A DNA stretch of 64,000 nt, taken from NCBI RefSeq assembly GCF_001039355.2, contig NW_019774626.1, positions 452,699-516,698 of the forward strand, given 5' to 3'. Positions within the stretch are counted from its first letter, which is position 1; each line of letters starts with the position of its first letter. A program made the position numbers and the translations under genes. This stretch comes from Lingula anatina. Taxonomy: Eukaryota; Brachiopoda; Lingulata; Lingulida; Lingulidae. Of the stretch, positions 58,946 through 64,000 are shown piece by piece. The notes below the pieces were generated by a model. That model was not told the origin of the DNA. It made no database searches and saw only the letters and a program-made list of their open reading frames with translations.

Positions 58946-59202
58946 CCCAAATACTGTCATAACCAATATTATGTCAAACTTAACAAATTAACACATCTAA
59001 CACAATATCACATCATTAATATACTAGTATATAACTTACCATGAAATTCGGCTCGAGAGTAACCACGGACAATGTACTTGGATTCCCTGTCTTTGTTCGG
59101 GTCATGGACTTTGATAAGAATATACTTAAACTTCCCCTGGTCTATATCCACATCTGCCACAGCATCCAGCTTTGCATTGCCTGTCTTTACAGTCCCAGGC
59201 AT
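34351..59202 (-). CDS. PHPT1: PHPT1, 14-kDa phosphohistidine phosphatase
   Basis: Three coding exons on the minus strand, 59040-59202, 42737-42861 and 34351-34446, total 384 nt, or 127 residues (125 in human). Exon phases match: CAT G joins CT GAC to give RAEFHADIYDEV, whose histidine corresponds to the catalytic His53 of human PHPT1. Other hallmarks are VDIDQGKFKYILIKVH near the N-terminus, DCECVGGGR in the middle, and WSNDGY at the C-terminus. The enzyme removes phosphate from histidine side chains in the cytosol. The start is the ATG at 59202; the exon extends to an acceptor at 59231, and a non-coding first exon probably ends at 59841. The introns are about 16.2 and 8.3 kb, far longer than those of the neighbours, and are packed with transposons. 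Confidence 0.93.
34781..34947. mobile_element. hAT-like MITE with CAGGCCCGTAGCCAG ends
   Basis: 167 bp with perfect 15-bp terminal inverted repeats (CAGGCCCGTAGCCAG and CTGGCTACGGGCCTG). The same intron position of the other allele (near 27285) has no insert. The 8-bp target duplication is not clearly recoverable. An internal direct repeat (AAAAGGTCCACT) occurs twice. Confidence 0.8.
36894..37647. other. PHPT1 intron sequence, single copy
   Basis: First part of the window with no allelic duplicate. I see no exon, repeat or structure in it. Confidence 0.5.
37652..38693. mobile_element. Decayed piggyBac-type element
   Basis: Flanked on both sides by TTAA (37648-37651 and 38694-38697), with CCCTCAAG at the left end and CTTGAGGG at the right. 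Subterminal GGGGTCATTTACGACCCC palindromes occur at 37670, 37833 and, inverted in context, 38634. These are piggyBac-superfamily features. Around 37931-38010 a broken frame reads HACASCNQPVGPKHRHK, then a stop, then VVCEDC, resembling the C-terminal cysteine-rich domain of piggyBac transposases. At 1042 bp with stops it cannot encode a working enzyme. Confidence 0.8.
38698..41029. other. PHPT1 intron sequence
   Basis: No gene seen. It contains a T20-like tract at about 39140-39158 and an A-rich tract at 39220-39243. Otherwise AT-rich and unremarkable. Confidence 0.5.
41030..41233. mobile_element. Short inverted-repeat element
   Basis: Left end CATTCCAACAGATTTTAGAT followed by CGATC; the right end is its imperfect inverse (GATCGATCTAAATCTCTCGG then AATG). 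The length (204 bp) and inverted ends suggest a MITE; the superfamily is uncertain. Confidence 0.5.
41312..41660. mobile_element. MITE of the TTAAAGGGATAA family, copy c
   Basis: The best-preserved member: left end TTAAAGGGATAATAACTCTT, right end AAGAGTTATTATCCCTTTAA when read on the opposite strand (one internal base differs). 349 bp, no coding capacity. Confidence 0.8.
42032..42350. mobile_element. PIF/Harbinger-like MITE
   Basis: TAA flanks the element at 42029-42031 and 42351-42353. The ends are GGGCCATTCAGAATGA and its inverse, and the inverted similarity continues for about 110 bp on each side (for example ATGAAAGGAAGACC). A 3-bp TAA duplication and GGGCC ends fit the PIF/Harbinger superfamily. 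Confidence 0.7.
44031..45067. mobile_element. Foldback (long inverted repeat) transposon
   Basis: The 1037-bp insert starts TACCATGGCCCATAGG and ends with the exact inverse. It is flanked by GGATAT at 44025-44030 and 45068-45073, while the other allele (about 47611) has a single GGATAT. The two arms, about 420 bp each, are inverted copies of one another with some divergence, and weaker inverted similarity continues into the central 200 bp, so nearly the whole element can fold into one hairpin. No transposase is encoded; frames open in both arms are mirror images of the same DNA. Confidence 0.88.
45351..45530. repeat. TATGG/GTATG microsatellite, copy 1
   Basis: A run of imperfect TATGG units interspersed with AGTA, AGCA and GTGTGG variants. 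Allelic versions lie at 47890-48055 and 48171-48255. Two contig joins (45537 and 48170) lie at or just beyond these arrays. Confidence 0.9.
45537..45537. other. Contig join (single N)
   Basis: Breaks directly after the TATGG array. The following 930 bp are unique before allelic sequence resumes at about 46475. Confidence 0.8.
45538..46276. other. Segment with repeated GCCATCTTGGAT motif
   Basis: GGCCATNTTGGAT-type motifs occur at about 45582, 45754, 45949, 45968 and 46109, all on the same strand, within AT-rich sequence. No coding exon seen. Possibly an old transposon or a distal part of the intron allele. Confidence 0.5.
46274..46467. mobile_element. Short element with CAACAAAATATAGTCAA inverted ends
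   Basis: Starts CAACAAAATATAGTCAA and ends with the exact inverse about 190 bp later. No coding capacity. It ends just before the allelic repeat resumes. Confidence 0.45.
47890..48055. repeat. TATGG microsatellite, copy 2
   Basis: Same flanks as copy 1 (GTGGTCTATTATGGTACAGT on the left) but a different unit composition. Confidence 0.9.
48170..48170. other. Contig join (single N)
   Basis: The next bases repeat the end of the TATGG array and the 110 bp beyond it (48060-48169) before running into new sequence. Confidence 0.85.
48171..48255. repeat. TATGG microsatellite, copy 3
   Basis: Matches the 3' end of copy 1 (GTGTGGGGTAGCATGG and on), so it probably belongs to that allele. Confidence 0.85.
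48256..50391. other. PHPT1 long-intron sequence
   Basis: No exon. It contains a poly-C tract at 48365-48382 and, at about 49060-49175, an inverted diverged copy of 47617-47750 (see findings). Confidence 0.5.
50392..51213 (+). mobile_element. Decayed non-LTR retrotransposon, 3' part of the reverse transcriptase
   Basis: Translation in shifting frames gives LFTDDI at 50392-50409, equivalent to the F/YxDD active-site box. It is followed by LGKTKVMTYNHTMRAKANVD and GKTFEEVNSYMYVHLSKTLT (50490-50610), then further on RWTGHVARFQDNPYTIRTTK (about 50959-51018). This order matches the C-terminal half of RTE/Jockey-type endonuclease-reverse transcriptases. The fragment ends in GATTGATTG, a short tandem tail as in RTE elements. 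Frameshifts and stops show it is dead. Confidence 0.75.
51214..52422. other. PHPT1 long-intron sequence
   Basis: No exon recognised. It contains a poly-G tract at 51361-51374. Confidence 0.5.
52423..53240. mobile_element. Inverted-repeat element with GC-rich cargo
   Basis: Ends are CAGGCCTA and TAGGCCTG, flanked by GGATT at 52418-52422 and 53241-53245. The terminal inverted repeats run about 100 bp (ACTCGGCACCTACGGATCCA and its inverse, then GATCGCATTACAGAGTATCA). The 600-bp centre is richer in CpG than the surroundings, and its minus strand has an open stretch (53057-52866) with ACATGGCGACAG in it. No transposase. Confidence 0.7.
53246..56476. other. PHPT1 long-intron sequence
   Basis: No exon recognised. 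Degenerate ATGGTAT units at 53255-53400 recall the TATGG arrays. A poly-C tract lies at 55266-55278, and ACTTCAACTTCAA repeats at about 55402-55435. Confidence 0.5.
56477..56796. mobile_element. MITE of the TTAAAGGGATAA family, copy d
   Basis: Left end TTAAAGGGATGACAACTCTT, right end AAGAGTTGTGGTCTCTTAAA. The interior ATTAACTATTGGTAATTATG matches the other members. The right half is the most diverged of the four. Confidence 0.7.
56797..58877. other. PHPT1 long-intron sequence
   Basis: I see no exon or mobile element here. Confidence 0.45.
58878..58942. repeat. (TA)n microsatellite
   Basis: About 32 uninterrupted TA units, 98 bp inside the intron from the PHPT1 exon at 59040. Confidence 0.95.
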
Positions 59203-59840
59203 GTTCTTGAAGGAGTGATTCTGACCCAGCGCTGCAAATTAAGATCACACAAAGTGATCAACAATTAAAAACAAAAATAGTTAATATATAATATGGAGAT
59301 ATGATTATCTTCCCTTGGTTAAATCAGCTGCCAGAGCAAAAGACAGCTGTAAGATGAGTTATCACTTGAATTCCTCCTGAAAGCTCAACTCCTCTTTCCA
59401 CTGCAGATCACGATGGAACAACGTTAAGTACATGAATCAGCGATTGACAAGAACTAGCGAACCCCACGAAAAAGGAAAAAAAGGAATGTATTTAAATTGA
59501 TAAATCCACTGTTCCTACATTTGACATGCCAAGTGGGTTCTTCTTACTGACGAAGCATGAACTCTTTGAAACTGAGTGACTAATGTGGAGCACCACCATA
59601 TAAGCATTTATGAGGGAGATGCAACGAACAACGCGCTAACTGATTGCATGGGATGAGACTGACAAAAGGCCTGGCAGAAACTGAACCACCGAGGCGGTTG
59701 TGTTTTGACCTTTAGAGAAGCCTAACACGGCGTTTCAGCAATTTTAACCTCACTAATATGACCCTAAAACAATCGGTTAAACAAACATCTAAGAGCATAT
59801 GGAATCACTCAACATGCATCCGTATCATGTGAAGATTTAC

Positions 59841-59952
59841 CTGGCTGACTTATCGTGTTCTACGCCTTTGGTTATTCCCCAAAACGAGGCTCAAGGGGAA
59901 TCCCATCAAAATTGAGGGTTACGAACTCTCTGATTGGCTGGTGTGGTGCAGG
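59841..59952. promoter_or_regulatory. Divergent promoter of PHPT1 and the GBP-like gene
   Basis: A minus-strand donor (CAGCCAG then GTAAAT, exon edge at 59841) suggests a non-coding first exon of PHPT1 here. Its minus-strand frame hits a stop soon after its only ATG. An inverted CCAAT box (ATTGG, 59933-59937) lies just before the GBP-like start. The two genes thus seem to fire from one compact interval of about 110 bp. Start sites are inferred. Confidence 0.45.
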
Positions 59953-62900
59953 ATGAGAAAAATGGCGGCGCCCACAAAGAAGCATGAAATTTTAATTCTA
60001 CTGTTATTTTCAGCTTTTTCAGGATATAACCAGGAAAGTAATGCTGACGATGGCCCACAAAATAATAAAGAAGGTAATTTGACTCTCTTTCTATACTTCC
60101 TGTAGCATTCTTACTCGTTTTCTGCTTTCTTCTGGTTTCACTAGACTGCAACTAGGAACCATAACTCTACAATGAACATGCAGGTACTGTACATGTAGGC
60201 ATAGTTTTATGCATTAGCATGTCTGTTTACGTTTTCTGATATGTGCTGTTTGCGCAAACAGTACACATTAGAAACCATATATAGGAGAGCAAATCTATGA
60301 AATTTTGTGCAACTGCAACCAGTGCCAGCTTGAGCTGTTGAGTTACATGTACTGAGCACTGTAGGTGTGATGTCCAGGTAACATTGGTTTTCAGACAGGT
60401 GGCATCCACAGTGGCACTCTAGAGAAAACTTCCCTGACCAACCATTGCAGTTAGTGAGGCCAGGACAAGATCATAAGACACTGGAGGTAGTTGAGGAAAA
60501 CTTCAAGGTTAGTACAGTACACAAGTTACTTGTTATAGGAACAGATACACCATTAACATATGAAATTATTTTCACCCTGTGTCATATGTGATCCAGCTAC
60601 CAAGCCAATGAACATTTATATCCAGATACACTGTAGTTTGATAAATTGATCCCCAACACACCTTTATAATTGATTATATAAAAACTCAGTATTGTGATAC
60701 AGTACAAATGAAATAAGTTAAGTGAAAACAGCAATTACCAAATGCCTACATGTTTACCTGCAACTCTTGATTGATGTTGTTCACTGCTGTGGTCACATCT
60801 ACCAATACTGTATTGCAATTGTTTACTTGAAGTGTGATGATCTTTCAGATGTTACAACGGATTGAGGGGTCAGTTGCTACGGTTGCAGTTGTTGGCAAAT
60901 TTCATACTGGGAAATCTTTCCTTTTGAACCAACTGATGGGAAAATCCAATGGCTTTGGTGTAGGACCATATGTTACTCCACAGACTATGGGGATCTGGAT
61001 GTGGGGAAAGGTGCCTTAAGATTTTTTAATCCTTGTTCTGTAATTATGTATAATTACCATCAGTTAAGTGTTAACTGATAATAAGGTTATTTTTGATCTA
61101 TACATATGTATCAGTTCTTTATTTTTCCTTTATTTATTATTTTTCCAGCCACTAGAAATAACCAAAGAGGATGGACAGAAGCTCTCTCTAATATTTTTGG
61201 ATACTGAGGGATTTGCTGCCAACAATGTCTCAGAGAATTATGATGCCAAAGTATTTGCTGTGGCAACTCTACTCAGCAGCTATCTAGTATACAACTCTGT
61301 GAAGATCATTGATCAGTCTGATATTGACTATCTGGAACTGCTGGCCAGAAGAACACAGGTACACCAAGATATAACTAAGCCAATGTCACTTCAAACAGCT
61401 GGTGATTAACAGTGCCTACCTGGATTAACAAACAGCATTTATTAGTCGATTCCAGTAAACTATGGTACATTTATCTTCAACTCTCTGTTTTAAATCTCTG
61501 ACAAGTAGAATTTTATGCACCAGACCACATCCTCAATTTCTATACCTGAACTGAGATATACACATTTAAGAGAGGGATTTGTTTCAGCTTTTTGCCTTAG
61601 GGGCACAGTTGTCAAAGACCAAATGGACTGATGATTTCAACCATGATTTGCTTAGTTTTCCTCCATTACTTTGGGTGAGTGTTTTTAAGTGTTTTTAATA
61701 TTGTATCTTACAGATTATCCGTAGTTTGCATATAAGTCTTTGCTTAGTATCAATAAAATAAGACCTGCTTGTGTTGTCTTATTTTGTCACTCGAAGTTTT
61801 CAGTGTATTTCAAAACATTTGTTACATATTTGATTAGAAATAAGGTCAATTACATGTTTCTCAAATTTTGTTAGGTGCTGAATATATAGCTACCTTCTTA
61901 TTAGAGAATGCATTTTGCCAAATGATGTGGATTTTTTATTGTTAAAAAAAAACATATTGTATTGTTATGGTCTGTGTTCTAGGTTGTTCAAGATTTTTTT
62001 CAAGTAACAGAGAATAAGGAAAGTCCAAAAGAATGGCTCCATCGTCTTATGGAGACACATACAAGGGAGAATGAGGAATATGAAATCAGTCTGAAAGGTA
62101 ACAGCCAATTGAGAACGTAATGAGATAGGTCTTTGACAGAAAAAAGAACAGTTTTCTAAATGTTAATATTTTCAGTGAATTTTTGTTTCTGATTGTATTA
62201 TACTACATAAATTAATAACAAATATGTATATCCTTGTTTTGGAATGTCATAACTGTTAATGTTCTGTTATTCAAAATTATTTGCAGACAACAAAGTATAT
62301 AAACAATGAAATACAGTCAGTATAGTTTTCCATAAATAAAATTTGTTGATATTTTTGTGCTAGGTATATTCAAGTCTGTGGATTGCCACACTATGTTCCT
62401 GCCAGCAACAAAGAAACAGCTTCTCATAGACTTATCTAAGGTATTGTTTTATATTTTCAAACAGTCTGGCAATACTTTTAGGACAGATGTATGCCTGTTC
62501 AAGATAAGGTGATGTGATAATTTTAATTTTGATTTTGAAGATATCAAAAAGTAACTTTAAATTTGTAGGCTGCTGAGGATGAACTTACACAGGAGTACAA
62601 AGAGGAAAGAGATGCTTTAAGAGAGAAAATCAAATCAGGAATACAACCCAAAGAAAAGAATGGTACTTTGTTATATATGATAATTTTTGGAAAAATAGCC
62701 ATAGTGATACAGTGGACTTACACAGTATTTTTTTAAAGATATTAAATATCAAAATTTATACAATTTACCAACTAATTAAGCAAAAAAGTAAATAGCATAT
62801 CTATGTTCAACATTAAGGAAATGTTCATATTACAATCTAATGTGTCTTATTCTTTTAGGTAGATGGTCATCATATATCATAGTGTTTTTTTTAAACATAT

Positions 62901-63615
62901 TAATAATCAAGTATTCAGTTTTGTTTTTTCCTTAAAATTTTTTTCCAGACAGAGCCATAACTGGCCCTGAGCTTGCATCATTATTGGAAATCTTGGTCAG
63001 TGCAGCAAATGAAGGATCTTTGGCATCAGTAAGTATCAGATTATTGTAACATTATTATGTCGTTGAGAGCCCATAAATTGTATTACTCTGTATAGGATTT
63101 TTGGTCTTTTGCTATCTATTCTCACAAGTGAAATCAACCTGTTTAGATAATTATGTAAAACACTTTTTCCTGTCATATTTTAAGCCAAATGCAATTCAAT
63201 GTATTAAAAGAATGTGTTTATCTTGTGGCTCCAGAGATACCATTAATTACATCATTTTGTAATAAGACGGCACCCTACAGTGAAACCTAAAACAGTTTAT
63301 TTTACTACAACATTGTCATTCATAACACTTTTTTGTCAGCACATGGACTTTCTGTAACTGGTTTGTACACCCAAATCTAAATGAATATTTCACAAACTAT
63401 CTTGTGAAAACCTTGCCAAGTCTTAGGCATTGCTTCCACACTTATTAAAGCAGTACTTTACTTCATTTCATCTCCAGATCCCTAGTCGTTGGGATGCCTT
63501 CATCCAAAGGCTCCAAGATGGCGCCTTAGAGGACTGCACCAGGTTCTATGAAGGTGAGATGCAAGTGCTCAGTGAAATGTATAATAATGGACCAGTCCAT
63601 CCCAAGGCACAGGAG
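59953..63615 (+). CDS. Guanylate-binding-protein-like large GTPase with signal peptide (5' part)
   Basis: Ten exons in consistent phase: 59953-60073, 60395-60507, 60849-61010, 61149-61358, 61588-61674, 61983-62097, 62364-62440, 62569-62662, 62949-63028 and 63478-63615. They give 399 residues before the window ends; full GBPs have about 590. Residues 1-24 form a likely signal peptide (EILILLLFSAFSG core). The G domain shows P-loop GKFHTGKS (94-101), TPQTMGIWMWGK, and switch II DTEG (150-153). The RD box of the guanine site reads VVQDF, with Q in place of R. The helical domain begins around exon 7 (LPATKKQLLIDLSK). GBPs hydrolyse GTP and oligomerise on membranes; a signal peptide implies entry to the secretory pathway, unlike vertebrate interferon-induced GBPs. 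The start could be M1 or M4, which lies in AAAATGGCGGCG. Confidence 0.88.
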
Positions 63616-64000
63616 GTAATAAGACATTATGTTTAAGAGAACTTTGAGAGTTATGGAATAATGTTTATTCTTCACATTGTTTAGATTTACAATTTGTTTG
63701 AATCTGTTATACTAGACTTTCAATTAAGACAGTCCAACATCTGTGGGACTTTCATTGTGGTTTCTCATGTTTCAATTGTTCAGAATCTCAGACATAGCAT
63801 GCAAGGTCATTTTCAGACAAAGAGGAGCTGTATATGTCGTATGAAACATCCGTAACAAAAATATGTCCTTGTCATCTTAAAAGACACAGGTAATACAAGT
63901 TTCGTAGCAGATTCAAACTTTGTAAATAGTATCATTTACTGTATATGGATGACTCTTAATCTTTATAAATTTTGTAGTCTTCTAAGTAACTATGCACTTT
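63616..64000. other. Intron of the GBP-like gene, to window end
   Basis: Begins with GTAATA after the exon ending CAGGAG. No further exon was found before the edge, so the C-terminal helical region lies beyond the window. Confidence 0.6.

Noticed and set aside
59008-59202. PHPT1 N-terminal frame running on to LYTSILMM
   Set aside because: The last residues are intron: a GTAAGT donor follows CATG at 59040, and the next exon at 42861 continues the family sequence in phase.
60834-61019. Start of the GBP-like protein at an ATG near 60834
   Set aside because: A TTTCAG acceptor precedes the exon at 60849. The exons at 60395-60507 and 59953-60073 join in phase and add the expected N-terminal part of the G domain plus a leader.

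Overview
The window is animal nuclear DNA. It is AT-rich, its genes are interrupted by short introns with GT/AG borders, and the predicted proteins are close relatives of human housekeeping proteins. High allelic divergence and many small inverted-repeat transposons suggest a highly heterozygous, probably marine, invertebrate. The phylum cannot be decided from sequence alone. The first half is not a simple linear chromosome. Single N characters at 2753, 7625, 13825, 18268, 29267, 45537 and 48170 mark contig joins, and after most of them the sequence steps back and repeats what came before with a few percent divergence and indels. I read this as two alleles (haplotigs) scaffolded one after another, not as tandem gene duplication.

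With the allelic copies collapsed, the gene order is: a thiopurine S-methyltransferase-like gene (+, copies at 422-1296 and 3155-4030); a gene for a WW-domain protein with two CUE-like segments (+, partial copy 5123-7430, full copy 7703-12379); TRMT112 (-, copies 15619-16951 and 19495-20821), head to head with POLR1H, the RNA polymerase I subunit RPA12 (+, partial 17955-18081, full 21865-23828, partial 29486-31156); SNAPIN, a BLOC-1/BORC subunit (+, 23876-24529 and 31204-31851), which lies inside the last exon of POLR1H; PHPT1, protein histidine phosphatase (-, exons from 59202 down to 34351, plus an allelic last exon at 26840-26935); and a secreted-type guanylate-binding-protein-like GTPase (+, from 59953, running off the window end).

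Between 36.9 and 59 kb the window is almost entirely the two long PHPT1 introns. They hold a piggyBac-type remnant with TTAA ends, a PIF/Harbinger-like MITE, a 1.04 kb foldback element with a 6-bp target duplication and a precise empty allele, a decayed non-LTR retrotransposon 3' end, an 818-bp inverted-repeat element with promoter-like cargo, TATGG and TA microsatellites, and members of a four-copy MITE family that also occurs beside the TPMT gene.

The strongest biological lead is the POLR1H-SNAPIN arrangement. Only 47 nt separate the POLR1H stop from the SNAPIN start in one exon, in both alleles, so the locus may be read as a dicistronic mRNA. The duplicated alleles also show several transposon insertions as filled and empty sites side by side.
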